DNA from: an uncultured Eubacteriales bacterium
GTDB lineage: Bacteria; Bacillota; Clostridia; Christensenellales; CAG-138
Direction of reading: 5' to 3'
Length of the DNA stretch: 16,482 bases
Assembly (NCBI GenBank): GCA_900542615.1
Contig: UQOG01000029.1
Location: 1 to 16,482 of the forward strand
Under the pieces are notes generated by a model. It saw nothing but the letters and a program-made list of their open reading frames with translations, searched no databases and was not told the DNA's origin. Numbering within the stretch: the first letter of the stretch is position 1; each line of letters opens with the position of its first letter. This document shows positions 6,581 through 14,888 of the stretch, piece by piece. The position numbers and the translations under genes were made by a program.

Positions 6581-8493
6581 TCGTACCCATGAAACGGCTT
6601 ACCCTCATCGGCCTCAAGGGGGACGAGGCGGCGCTGCTATCGGCCTTGCAGGCCATGGAGGCGGTGCAGATCCTGCCCCCGGAGGAAGGCCGGGAGAGCG
6701 AGCGGGTGGCCCAGCTGGAAAGCCGGGTCCAGCGGCTCAACAGCGCCCAGCTGGCCCTTCGGCCCTTTGCACCCAAGCAGGGGCTGGGCCCCAAGCCCCA
6801 GGCCACGGTCCAGGAGCTGGCGGACGGGCTGGAGGGCGCCCTGGGCCTTTGCGACCAGGTGGAGGAATTGGAACGGGCCGTGTCCGCCTGCCAGGCGGAG
6901 GCGGATAAGCGCCGGGCCCTGGCGGCCCAGCTCCAGCCCTGGGAGGGGCTCCAGTGCCGGGTGGAGGACATCCATCCCCGGGCGGGGATCCGGTATATGA
7001 CCGGGTTCCTGCAAAAGGAGCAGATCCCCGCCCTGGAGGAAGCAGGGGCTGTGGTGGAGGTGTGCGGCGGCGAAAAGGAAGCCGCCGTGCTGATCGCCTG
7101 CCTGGAGGGGGACTATGCCCAGGTGAGCGGCCTTGCAAAGGAGCTGCGCTTCAAGGAGTACGCCTTCCCGCCCGTACAGGGCACGGTGCAGGAGAACCTG
7201 GCGGCCCTTCAGCAGGAGATCGCCGGCCTGATTGCCCAGGGGGAGGCCCATCAGCAGGCGCTGGCAGCGCTGGGCAAGGAGCGGGACGCCCTGCTCCGGG
7301 GCCAGGATGCGGCCATCATCCAGCGGGAGCTGGAGGTGGGGCGCACCCTGCTGGCCACCACGGACGCCACCTTTATCCTGGAGGGCTGGGTTCGTTCGGA
7401 CCAGGTGGAGGATATCCAAAAGGCCCTGGACCAGGTGACGGAGGTCTATTATCTGGACCTAAGGGACCCCGCGGAGGACGAGACGCCTCCCACGGTGCTC
7501 AAAAACAAGCCCCTGGTGGCCCCCTATGAGGCGGTCACCAACCTGTATTCCCTGCCGGGCTATGACTCGGTGGACGCTACGCCCCTGTTTGCGCCCTTCT
7601 ATTTTATCTTTTTCGGCATGATGCTTTCGGATTCCGCCTATGGCCTTGTGCTGAGCCTGGGGTGCCTTGCCTTTTTGAAGAAGCTCAAGCCTACGGGCAT
7701 GATGCGGGACCTGGCCCTGGTGTTGTTCCAGGGGGGTATCTCCACCATCATCATGGGCCTGTTCGTAGGTACCTTCGCCGGCTTGAGCTGGCCCACGGTA
7801 TTTGCAGGCACCGCCCTGGAGAACGTATTCCCCTTTATCGACAGCTCCACCGACCCCATTTCCATGCTGATCCTATGCTTTGCCCTGGGGATCGTGCATA
7901 TGTTCTACGGGGTGTTCATCGCCGCCTGGCAGTGCATCAAAAAGGGAGATTGGGTAGGCGCCTTTGTGGATAACCTGTGCTGGCCCCTGATCATCATCGG
8001 CCTGCTGCTGCTGGCCGCCCCCATGCTGAACCTGCCCGCCGCCCTGGGCACGGTGGGCCAGTGGCTGGCCATCCTCTGCGCGGTGGTGGTGTTCCTGTTC
8101 TCCGCCCGTTCCAAGGGCTGGACTGTGGGCCGGTTCATCAGCGGCGCCGGGAAGCTGTACGACATCACCAGCTGGCTGGGAGACGTGCTCTCCTATTCCC
8201 GTATCTTCGCCCTGGGCCTGTCCACCGCCGTTATCGGCCTGGTGCTCAACACCCTGGGCGGGATGCTCTACAGCGCCTTCCAAGGGAATATGGCCCTGCA
8301 GATCCTGGGCTTTTTGCTCACGGCCGTGATGCTGGTGTTCCTCCATGTGTTCATGATGCTCATCAGCGCCCTGGGCTGCTTTGTCCATACGGCCAGGCTG
8401 CAATATGTGGAGTTCTTCGGCAAGTTTTATGATGGTTCCGGCAAGCCTTTCCGGCCCCTGTCCTATAAGACCAAGCACGTACAGGTTCGCTAA
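6577..8493 (+). CDS. ntpI: V-type ATPase subunit I (membrane a-subunit)
   Basis: The stator a-type subunit that forms the ion half-channels beside the K ring. It has 638 residues. The N-terminal cytoplasmic half (about 1-330) contains coiled-coil stretches. The C-terminal half has seven or eight membrane segments, starting with the signature DATPLFAPFYFIFFGMML near residue 335. The essential arginine of the ion path is Arg542 in SYSRIFALGLST. The conserved tail RLQYVEFFGKFYDGSGKPF near residue 608 confirms the family. The start at 6577 overlaps the previous stop. A second ATG at 6589 is possible. It is followed by an 80-base gap with a strong hairpin before ntpK. Confidence 0.95.
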   Translation: MIVPMKRLTLIGLKGDEAALLSALQAMEAVQILPPEEGRESERVAQLESRVQRLNSAQLALRPFAPKQGLGPKPQATVQELADGLEGALGLCDQVEELERAVSACQAEADKRRALAAQLQPWEGLQCRVEDIHPRAGIRYMTGFLQKEQIPALEEAGAVVEVCGGEKEAAVLIACLEGDYAQVSGLAKELRFKEYAFPPVQGTVQENLAALQQEIAGLIAQGEAHQQALAALGKERDALLRGQDAAIIQRELEVGRTLLATTDATFILEGWVRSDQVEDIQKALDQVTEVYYLDLRDPAEDETPPTVLKNKPLVAPYEAVTNLYSLPGYDSVDATPLFAPFYFIFFGMMLSDSAYGLVLSLGCLAFLKKLKPTGMMRDLALVLFQGGISTIIMGLFVGTFAGLSWPTVFAGTALENVFPFIDSSTDPISMLILCFALGIVHMFYGVFIAAWQCIKKGDWVGAFVDNLCWPLIIIGLLLLAAPMLNLPAALGTVGQWLAILCAVVVFLFSARSKGWTVGRFISGAGKLYDITSWLGDVLSYSRIFALGLSTAVIGLVLNTLGGMLYSAFQGNMALQILGFLLTAVMLVFLHVFMMLISALGCFVHTARLQYVEFFGKFYDGSGKPFRPLSYKTKHVQVR

Positions 8494-8497
8494 CCCA

Positions 8498-8522
8498 GCG
8501 GGAACCGGCGGCTTCCCGCCGG
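8498..8522 (+). promoter_or_regulatory. Alternative hairpins in the ntpI–ntpK gap, probable mRNA processing/stability element
   Basis: CCGGCGG (8505-8511) pairs with CCGCCGG (8516-8522) around a CTTC tetraloop. An overlapping, mutually exclusive stem is GCGGGAA (8498-8504) with TTCCCGC (8513-8519). No T-run follows, so it is unlikely to terminate. Downstream the message is AT-rich up to a perfect GGAGG, suiting very efficient translation of the K subunit, needed in about ten copies per enzyme. Confidence 0.45.
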
Positions 8523-8573
8523 AAAACATACGCATCCTACCAAACTAAGAAATAATTCTGGAGGTTTCTTACA

Positions 8574-9068
8574 ATGACATTCTTCGAATTCCTGAGCAAC
8601 AACGGACAGCTTCTTGCAGCAATCGGCGCGGTATGCGCTGCCATGTTCGCCGGCATCGGCTCCGCCATTGGCGTTGGCAAGGCAGGCCAGGCGGGCGCCG
8701 CCGTCATTTCGGAAAACCCGGATCTGTTCGGCTCCGTGCTGGTGCTCCAGCTCCTGCCCGGTACCCAGGGTATTTACGGCCTGCTCATCGGCTTCGTTAT
8801 TGCCCAGAAGGCGGGCCTGCTGGGGGCCAGCGACGTGGTAGTATCTGCCGCGGCGGGCATGCAGCTCCTCTTCGCCTCCCTGCCCATCGCCTTTGGCGGC
8901 TTGCTCTCCGCCATCGCCCAGGCCAAAGCCGCTTCCGCCGGCATCATGATGGTTGGCAAGCGGCCGGAAGAAGCTGGTAAGGGCATTATCTTCACCGTCA
9001 TGGTTGAGACCTATGCCGTGCTGGCCCTGCTGTTCTCCTTCCTGATGGTCAACGGCGTGCAGCTTTAA
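8574..9068 (+). CDS. ntpK: V-type ATPase subunit K (proteolipid c-ring subunit), predicted Na+-binding
   Basis: A 164-residue proteolipid with four membrane helices, i.e. two fused c-type hairpins, as in V-type rings. Hairpin 1 carries LQLLPGTQGIYG and hairpin 2 carries SLPIAFGGLLSAIAQAK and VMVETYA. The residues that coordinate Na+ in E. hirae NtpK (Leu61, Thr64, Gln65, Gln110, Glu139) correspond here to L61, T64, Q65, Q116 and E145. Only the second hairpin has the ion-binding carboxylate, so one ion per subunit is predicted. GGAGG (8560-8564) is 9 bases before the ATG in an AT-rich context. Ion specificity is inferred from the ligands, not shown. Confidence 0.96.
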   Translation: MTFFEFLSNNGQLLAAIGAVCAAMFAGIGSAIGVGKAGQAGAAVISENPDLFGSVLVLQLLPGTQGIYGLLIGFVIAQKAGLLGASDVVVSAAAGMQLLFASLPIAFGGLLSAIAQAKAASAGIMMVGKRPEEAGKGIIFTVMVETYAVLALLFSFLMVNGVQL

Positions 9069-9098
9069 TGCAGCCCGTAGGATAAGGGAGAAACACGC

Positions 9099-9701
9099 AT
9101 GGCTATGGATGTAAAAAACAGCGAACGGCTGCTGTCCTCCATATTGGACAGCGCCCGGGCGGAAGCGGATGCCATCATGGCCCAGGGTAAGGAGCGGGCC
9201 GATGCCATCCAGGCGGAGGCCCAGGCGGAAGCCGCCCGCATCGCCCAGGAGGCGGAGGCCAAGGCCATGGCTGCCCGAACGGACGTGCTGGAGCGCAGCC
9301 GCACCAACGCGGGCCTGGACGCCCGCAAGGCGGCCCTGGCCCAGCGGCGGGCAGTGGTGGACGCGGCCTTTGCGGAGGCCCTAACGGCCATGTGCCAACT
9401 GGACGAGGCGGCGCGAAAGGATCTACTGAAAAAGCTGCTGCTGGAAAACGCCGAAGGCGGCGAAAGCATCCGCCCCGCCCAGGGGGATGCGGCCGGCCTG
9501 GCCCAGCTGCTCCCGGCGGTGAACCAGGCCCTGGGCCAGGCGGGCAAAGCGCCCCTGACCCTGGGGGATCCCCGGCCGGGGATCCAGGGCGGGTTCTTCC
9601 TGGTGGGGGCCAGCTACGAGCTGAATTGCTCCTTTGAGGCCCTGCTGCGGGATCTGCGGGAAACCGAAGTGAGCAAGGTGGCCGACCTATTATTCGGATA
9701 A
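9099..9701 (+). CDS. ntpE: V-type ATPase subunit E (peripheral stalk)
   Basis: A 200-residue stalk subunit that pairs with G/H and contacts the B subunit at the top of the head. Residues about 5-100 form a long Ala/Glu/Arg-rich helix. The C-terminal globular part (about 105-200) includes GIQGGFFLVGASYELNCSFEALLRDLRE split over residues about 161-188, matching the family pattern of a GG-turn followed by a short strand, then the final helix ending LLFG. Length matches E. hirae NtpE. AAGGGAG (9084-9090) lies 8 bases before the ATG. A second ATG two codons on (9105) is possible but less well spaced. The gene follows ntpK by 30 bases. Confidence 0.9.
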   Translation: MAMDVKNSERLLSSILDSARAEADAIMAQGKERADAIQAEAQAEAARIAQEAEAKAMAARTDVLERSRTNAGLDARKAALAQRRAVVDAAFAEALTAMCQLDEAARKDLLKKLLLENAEGGESIRPAQGDAAGLAQLLPAVNQALGQAGKAPLTLGDPRPGIQGGFFLVGASYELNCSFEALLRDLRETEVSKVADLLFG

Positions 9702-9716
9702 AGAGAGGTAGTTGCT

Positions 9717-10703
9717 ATGCCACAGGATAGCGTCATTTACGGCGTAAGTCGCATACGCTGCCACGAGAAAAACCTGCTGGGGCCGGCCCGGCTACAGCGG
9801 ATGCTGGACGGCAACGCGGAAGAAGCGGTGCGCCAGCTGGTGGATATGGGGTATGGCGGCCTGCCCGATGCCACCGTGGCGGATGCGGAACAGATGATGG
9901 CCAATGAGCTGGCCGCCGCCTACGAGCTGGTGAAGGAGGTCTCCTTCCGGCCGGCTGTCACGGACTTGTTCCTTATGAAGGCAGACGTGCACAACCTGAA
10001 GGTGCTGCTCAAGCTCCGGCTCACAGGCAGCAAGGAACCCCCTGTATTGCTCCGGGGGGGCGTTTACAGCGTGGAAGCCCTCAGCCATATGGTGGAGGCC
10101 GGGGAATACAAGCAGCTGCCCCCCGCCTTCCAGGAAACCCTGGACGCCCTGGAGCAGAGCTTCCAGGTGCGGGTGGACCCCGCCCGGATCTCCACGGCCC
10201 TGGACAGCGCCTATATCCAGCACGCCTATTCCTGCAAGCTTCCCGCCCAGGCGCGGGATTACTTCAAGGCCCTGGCGGATTTTGACAACGTGCTGACCCT
10301 GCTTCGGGCCCGGCAGATGCAGGCGGACCCGGACCGGTTTGCGGCCCTGCTGCTGCCCCCGGGGGATATCCCCCACGCCGCCCTATTGGGCGCCCTGGAG
10401 GCGCCGGTGGAGGCCCTGGGCCGGCTGGTGGCCATAGGCCCCGCCCGCCAGGCTATCCTCAAGGGCCTGGAGGGCCTGCAAAAGGGCGAGGGCATCGCCC
10501 CCATGGAGCGGGAACGGGACGATTACCTGATGGGCCTGTTCCAGGGCGCCCGGTTCGACAACGATTCCGTGGCCCCCTTGCTGGCCTATCTGCTGGCCAG
10601 GGAGCAGGAGGCCGCCTGCATCCGGCTGATCATCACGGTGAAGCGGAACGGGCTGCCGGATAGCATCATCACAGAAAGGCTGCGTGGATTATATGGCTGG
10701 TAA
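9717..10703 (+). CDS. ntpC: V-type ATPase subunit C (central connector, eukaryotic d homologue)
   Basis: A 328-residue helical protein matching the V/A-ATPase C subunit (NtpC/AtpC), the funnel-shaped connector between the central stalk (D and F) and the K ring. Family features include the N-terminal region with YGVSRIRCHEKNLL, the VTDLFLMKADVHNLKVLLKLRL segment near residue 80 (a family hallmark: D-x-x-N-x-K), a second similar repeat DYFKALADFDNVLTLLRARQ near residue 180, and a third near 290-315 (REQEAACIRLIITVKRNG). AGAGAGGT precedes the ATG with about 8-base spacing. The 3' end overlaps the F-subunit gene. Confidence 0.92.
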   Translation: MPQDSVIYGVSRIRCHEKNLLGPARLQRMLDGNAEEAVRQLVDMGYGGLPDATVADAEQMMANELAAAYELVKEVSFRPAVTDLFLMKADVHNLKVLLKLRLTGSKEPPVLLRGGVYSVEALSHMVEAGEYKQLPPAFQETLDALEQSFQVRVDPARISTALDSAYIQHAYSCKLPAQARDYFKALADFDNVLTLLRARQMQADPDRFAALLLPPGDIPHAALLGALEAPVEALGRLVAIGPARQAILKGLEGLQKGEGIAPMERERDDYLMGLFQGARFDNDSVAPLLAYLLAREQEAACIRLIITVKRNGLPDSIITERLRGLYGW

Positions 10704-11028
10704 AAAAGGCGATCTTGCAATCATCGGCGACCGGGACTCCGTCCTGCTGGCCAAGGCCGTGGGCCTGGCGGTGTTCGACGAGACGGACCCGGAAAAGGCC
10801 AGCCGCCTGATCCACAGGCTGGCCCGGGAGGAATATAAGGTCATTTTCCTGACAGAGCCCTTGTTCGCGGCCTGTGGGGAGGCGGTGGCCCAATACAAAT
10901 CCGAAACCTTCCCCGCCATCATCCCCATTCCGGATTCCCATGGGACGTCCGGCGTTGCGATGGCCAACATCAAGGCCAATGTGGAAAAGGCGATTGGCGC
11001 GGATATACTTTTTGCGGAGGAGAAATAG
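10693..11028 (+). CDS. ntpG: V-type ATPase subunit F (central stalk, NtpG)
   Basis: A small Rossmann-like protein of 111 residues that binds subunit D in the rotor. The hallmark IGDRDSVLLAKAVGL follows the N-terminus, and PAIIPIPDSHG lies in the C-terminal half. Two starts are possible: GTG 10684, with AAAGG only 4 bases away, and ATG 10693, with the same site 13 bases away. I choose the ATG because the protein then begins a few residues before the first strand, as in relatives. Either way it overlaps the end of ntpC, implying coupling. Its TAG stop is immediately followed by the ntpA ATG. Confidence 0.9.
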   Translation: MAGKKGDLAIIGDRDSVLLAKAVGLAVFDETDPEKASRLIHRLAREEYKVIFLTEPLFAACGEAVAQYKSETFPAIIPIPDSHGTSGVAMANIKANVEKAIGADILFAEEK

Positions 11029-12804
11029 ATGGCAGTACAAGGAACCATAGTGAAAGTTTCCGGCCCGCTGATCGTTGCCAGCGGCATGGCGGACGTGCAG
11101 ATGTTCGACGTGGTGCGCGTTTCGGAAAAGCAGCTGATCGGCGAGGTGATCGAGCTGCGGGGCGACCGGGCCTCCATTCAGGTGTATGAGGAGACCGGCG
11201 GCATCGGCCCCGGGGAACCGGTGGAATCCACCGGCGCGCCCCTGTCCGTGGAGCTGGCCCCGGGGCTGATCGAATCCATTTACGACGGTATCCAGCGTCC
11301 CTTGGATAAGGTGCGTGCCCAGGCCGGCGACCGGATCACCCGCGGCATCGTGGTGGACTCGCTGGACCACAGCCGGCTGTGGAATTTTGAGCCCGTGGCC
11401 AAAGTGGGCGACCAGCTCACCGCCGGCGACGTACTGGGCACGGTGCAGGAGACCGAGGCGGTGCTCCACAAGGTGATGGTGCCCCCGGGCTATGCCGGGG
11501 AGCTCACCTGGATCGGCCAGGGGGAATACAACATCGTGACCCCCATCGCCAAGCTGAAAACCGATAAGGGCGAGGTGGAGCTGCCCATGCTCCAGAAGTG
11601 GCCGGTGCGCCGGGGCCGTCCCTACGCCCAGAAGCTGGCCCCCAAGGAGCCCATGATCACCGGCCAGCGGGTTATCGATACCCTGTTCCCGGTGGCCAAG
11701 GGCGGCGTGGCCGCGGTGCCCGGCCCCTTCGGCAGCGGCAAGACCGTGGTGCAGCACCAGCTGGCCAAGTGGGCGGATGCGGACATCATCGTATACGTGG
11801 GCTGCGGCGAGCGGGGCAACGAGATGACCGACGTGCTCATGGAGTTCCCGGAATTGAAGGACCCCCGCACCGGCCTTTCCCTGATGAAGCGCACGGTGCT
11901 TATCGCCAATACCTCCGACATGCCGGTGGCAGCCCGTGAGGCCTCCATTTACACCGGCATCACCATCGCAGAATACTTCCGGGATATGGGCTATAAGGTG
12001 GCCATCATGGCGGACTCCACCTCCCGTTGGGCGGAGGCCCTTCGTGAGATGAGCGGCCGCTTGGAGGAGATGCCCGGCGAAGAAGGCTACCCCGCTTACC
12101 TGGGCAGCCGCCTTGCCGAGTTCTATGAGCGGGCCGGCGTGGTGATCACCCTGGGCAGCGAGGGCAAGGAGGGCGCGGTCACCGCCATCGGCGCCGTGTC
12201 CCCGCCGGGCGGCGATATTTCCGAGCCCGTGTCCCAGGCCACGCTGCGCACGGTAAAGGTGTTCTGGGGCCTGAGCTCCAAACTGGCCTACGCCCGCCAC
12301 TTCCCGGCCATCGACTGGCTGACCAGCTATTCTTTGTATCTGGACCGGCTGGAGCCCTGGTTCAATAAGGCGGTGGATCCCGAATGGTCCGCCATGGTGC
12401 AAAAGGCCATGGCCATGCTTCAGGAGGAGAGCGAGCTGGAGGAAATCGTCCGGCTGGTGGGCATCGACGCCCTGAGCTATAAGGACCGGCTGACCCTGGA
12501 GGCCACCCGTTCCATCCGTGAGGACTACCTGCACCAGAACGCCTTCCATGAGGTGGACACCTATGCGTCTCCCGCCAAGCAGGCCATGATGCTCCGGCTG
12601 ATCCTGGCTTACTACGAAAAGAGCCTGGACGCCCTGGAAAAGGACGCCTCCTTCAGCAAGCTGGCTTCCCTGCCCGTGCGGGAGGAGCTGGGCCGTTTCA
12701 AGTATGTGCCCGAAGAGGAATGTCCGGCCCGTTACCAGGCGGTGTTGGCCGAGCTGGATAAGCAGATCCGCGCACTGACCGAGGGAGGTAACGAGGATGC
12801 GTAA
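11029..12804 (+). CDS. ntpA: V-type ATPase catalytic subunit A
   Basis: The ATP-hydrolysing or ATP-synthesising subunit, 591 residues. A beta-barrel (about 1-75) is followed by the A-specific bulge insert (about 110-185) and the nucleotide-binding domain. The Walker A motif is GPFGSGKT at 232-239 (Lys238). The catalytic glutamate is Glu261 in GCGERGNEMTDVL, followed by Arg262. ADSTSRWAEALREMSGRLEEMP carries the Walker B-side strand (written here in part; about residues 327-348). These numbers match the catalytic residues of E. hirae NtpA, so the enzyme should be active. GGAGG (11016-11020) is 8 bases before the ATG; there is no gap from ntpG. The end overlaps ntpB by 8 bases. Confidence 0.97.
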   Translation: MAVQGTIVKVSGPLIVASGMADVQMFDVVRVSEKQLIGEVIELRGDRASIQVYEETGGIGPGEPVESTGAPLSVELAPGLIESIYDGIQRPLDKVRAQAGDRITRGIVVDSLDHSRLWNFEPVAKVGDQLTAGDVLGTVQETEAVLHKVMVPPGYAGELTWIGQGEYNIVTPIAKLKTDKGEVELPMLQKWPVRRGRPYAQKLAPKEPMITGQRVIDTLFPVAKGGVAAVPGPFGSGKTVVQHQLAKWADADIIVYVGCGERGNEMTDVLMEFPELKDPRTGLSLMKRTVLIANTSDMPVAAREASIYTGITIAEYFRDMGYKVAIMADSTSRWAEALREMSGRLEEMPGEEGYPAYLGSRLAEFYERAGVVITLGSEGKEGAVTAIGAVSPPGGDISEPVSQATLRTVKVFWGLSSKLAYARHFPAIDWLTSYSLYLDRLEPWFNKAVDPEWSAMVQKAMAMLQEESELEEIVRLVGIDALSYKDRLTLEATRSIREDYLHQNAFHEVDTYASPAKQAMMLRLILAYYEKSLDALEKDASFSKLASLPVREELGRFKYVPEEECPARYQAVLAELDKQIRALTEGGNEDA

Positions 12805-14179
12805 AGAATATCGTACCATAAAAGAAGTAGCCGGCCCCCTGATGCTGGTGGAGCAGGTGGAAGGCGTAAAATACGACGAGCTGGTGGAGATCGAACAGGC
12901 CAACGGCGAATTGCGCCGGGGCCGCGTGCTGGAGATCAACGGGGATAAAGCTCTGCTGCAGCTGTTCGAGGGCTCCCAGGGCCTGCGTATTTCCGATTCC
13001 AAGGCCCGGTTCCTGGGCCGCTCCATCGAGCTGGCGGTGGCGCCGGATATGCTGGGCCGCGTGTTCGACGGCATGGGCCGTCCCAAGGACGGCGGCCCCG
13101 CCCTGATCCCGGAAAAGATGCTGGATATGAACGGCGCCCCCATCAACCCGGCGGCCCGGGACTATCCCAACGAGTTCATCCAGACCGGCATCTCCGCCAT
13201 CGACGGCCTGAATACCCTGGTGCGCGGCCAGAAGCTGCCGGTGTTCTCCGGCTCCGGCCTGCCCCACGCCAACCTGGCCGCCCAGATCGCCCGGCAAGCC
13301 CGGGTGCGGGGCACGGACGAGAGCTTTGCCGTGGTGTTCGCCGCCGTGGGCATCACCTTTGAGGAAGCCGATTTCTTCATCAGCGACTTCCGGGCCACCG
13401 GCGCCATCGACCGGACGGTGACCTTCATCAACCTGGCCAACGACCCGGCCATCGAGCGTATCGCTACCCCCCGTATGGCTTTGACCGCCGCGGAATATCT
13501 GGCCTATGACCTGGGGATGCACGTGCTGGTCATCATCACGGACATCACCAACTACGCCGAAGCCCTCCGGGAGGTCTCCGCCGCCCGTAAGGAGGTCCCC
13601 GGCCGCCGGGGCTACCCGGGCTACCTGTACACCGACCTTGCTACCATGTATGAGCGGGCCGGCCGGATCAAGGGCAATGCGGGTTCCATCACCATGATCC
13701 CCATCCTGTCCATGCCCGAGGATGACATCACCCACCCCATCCCCGACCTGACCGGCTACATCACCGAGGGCCAGATCATCCTTTCCCGGGATCTGCACCG
13801 CCGGGGCATTACGCCCCCCATCAACGTGCTCCCCTCCCTGTCCCGTCTGAAGGATAAGGGCATCGGCAAGGGCAAAACCCGGGAGGATCACGCGGACACC
13901 ATGAACCAGCTGTTCGCCGCCTATTCCCGGGGCAAGGACGCCAAGGAATTGGCCGTCATCCTGGGCGACGCCGCCCTGTCCGAGGTGGATAAGCTCTACG
14001 CCAAGTTCGCCGACGCCTTCGAGGAGAAATACGTCTCCCAGGGCTACTATACCAACCGGAGCATTGAGGAGACCCTGGACATCGGTTGGGAGCTGCTTTC
14101 CATCCTGCCCAGGAGCGAGCTCAAGCGTATCAAAGACGTTTACCTGGATAAATACCTTCCCAAAAAAGAGGAGGCGTAG
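12797..14179 (+). CDS. ntpB: V-type ATPase regulatory subunit B
   Basis: The non-catalytic partner of A in the hexameric head, 460 residues. As expected for B, the P-loop is absent and replaced by SGSGLPHANLAAQIA (from residue 151). The arginine finger that completes the A-site is Arg350 in LPSLSRLKDKGIG, at the same number as in E. hirae NtpB. TNYAEALREVSAARKEVPGR and YPGYLYTDLATMYERAG are family signatures. The ATG lies within the end of ntpA, with GGGAGGT (12783-12789) 7 bases away, so the two genes are coupled, as fits an equimolar A3B3 complex. Confidence 0.97.
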   Translation: MRKEYRTIKEVAGPLMLVEQVEGVKYDELVEIEQANGELRRGRVLEINGDKALLQLFEGSQGLRISDSKARFLGRSIELAVAPDMLGRVFDGMGRPKDGGPALIPEKMLDMNGAPINPAARDYPNEFIQTGISAIDGLNTLVRGQKLPVFSGSGLPHANLAAQIARQARVRGTDESFAVVFAAVGITFEEADFFISDFRATGAIDRTVTFINLANDPAIERIATPRMALTAAEYLAYDLGMHVLVIITDITNYAEALREVSAARKEVPGRRGYPGYLYTDLATMYERAGRIKGNAGSITMIPILSMPEDDITHPIPDLTGYITEGQIILSRDLHRRGITPPINVLPSLSRLKDKGIGKGKTREDHADTMNQLFAAYSRGKDAKELAVILGDAALSEVDKLYAKFADAFEEKYVSQGYYTNRSIEETLDIGWELLSILPRSELKRIKDVYLDKYLPKKEEA

Positions 14180-14182
14180 CCT

Positions 14183-14809
14183 ATGGCAGCCCTGCAAGTG
14201 AAACCCACCCGCATGGAGCTTTCCAATCTGAAGAAGAAACGGAAGGTGGCTGTGCGGGGCCATAAGCTCATGAAGGACAAACGGGATGAAATGGTCCGCC
14301 GGTTTATCCTCTACATCCGCAAAAACAAGGAGCTGCGGCAAGAGGTGGAGGAAAAGCTGGCCAAGGCCATGCAGGGGTTTGTGCTGGCCCGGGCTTCCAT
14401 GAGCACCGAGGCCATCGAGGAAGCCCTGTGCTATCCCGCCCAGCCCGCTACCATCCAGGTGGACACCCAACACGTCTTGTCCATCCAGGTGCCCAAGCTC
14501 CAGCTGGATACCCAGGGCGGGTTCGATTATCCCTACGGCTTCATGACCACCAGCGCGGAGCTGGACGGCGCGGTGCAGGCCTTTGCTGAGGTGCTGCCCC
14601 TGCTGATCCAGCTGGCGGAGGTGGAAAAAATCTGCAACCGGCTGGCGGATGAGATCGAAAAGACCCGCCGCCGGGTCAACGCCCTGGAATACGTGATGAT
14701 CCCCCAATTCGACGAGGCGATCCGGACCATCACCATGAAGCTGGACGAGAACGAGCGTGGCAATCTGACCCGTCTGATGAAGACCAAGGACATGATCGCC
14801 AACCGCTGA
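14183..14809 (+). CDS. ntpD: V-type ATPase subunit D (central rotor shaft)
   Basis: The rotating shaft inside A3B3, functionally like F-ATPase gamma. A 208-residue protein with the hallmark N-terminus VKPTRMELSNLKKKRKVAVR and GHKLMKDKRDEM, then a less helical middle (about 85-125), and a C-terminal long helix (about 140-205, EKTRRRVNALEYVMIPQ). The two terminal helices form the antiparallel coiled coil of the shaft. GGAGG (14170-14174) is 8 bases upstream; the gene starts 3 bases after the ntpB stop. It is the last gene of the operon; there is no ntpH or ntpJ homologue after it. Confidence 0.95.
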   Translation: MAALQVKPTRMELSNLKKKRKVAVRGHKLMKDKRDEMVRRFILYIRKNKELRQEVEEKLAKAMQGFVLARASMSTEAIEEALCYPAQPATIQVDTQHVLSIQVPKLQLDTQGGFDYPYGFMTTSAELDGAVQAFAEVLPLLIQLAEVEKICNRLADEIEKTRRRVNALEYVMIPQFDEAIRTITMKLDENERGNLTRLMKTKDMIANR

Positions 14810-14833
14810 CCACGCCCCTTTCCAGGCGCTCAC

Positions 14834-14873
14834 CGCCCAGTCCCCCATCCATGGGGCTGGGCGTTTCTTCTTT
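14834..14873 (+). terminator. Intrinsic terminator of the V-ATPase operon
   Basis: CGCCCAG (14834-14840) pairs with CTGGGCG (14857-14863). The inner stem CCCCA (14843-14847) pairs with TGGGG (14852-14856), leaving a two-base bulge and a four-base loop. TTTCTTCTTT follows directly. It lies 24 bases after the ntpD stop. Confidence 0.9.
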
Positions 14874-14888
14874 CCCCGGGGTCCCACC

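Noticed and set aside
10669..13146. An 825-codon open frame on the minus strand across ntpG, ntpA and ntpB
   Set aside because: It is the antisense shadow of GC-rich, strongly conserved V-ATPase genes. The predicted protein is His/Gln/Gly-rich with no domain pattern and no ribosome-binding site.
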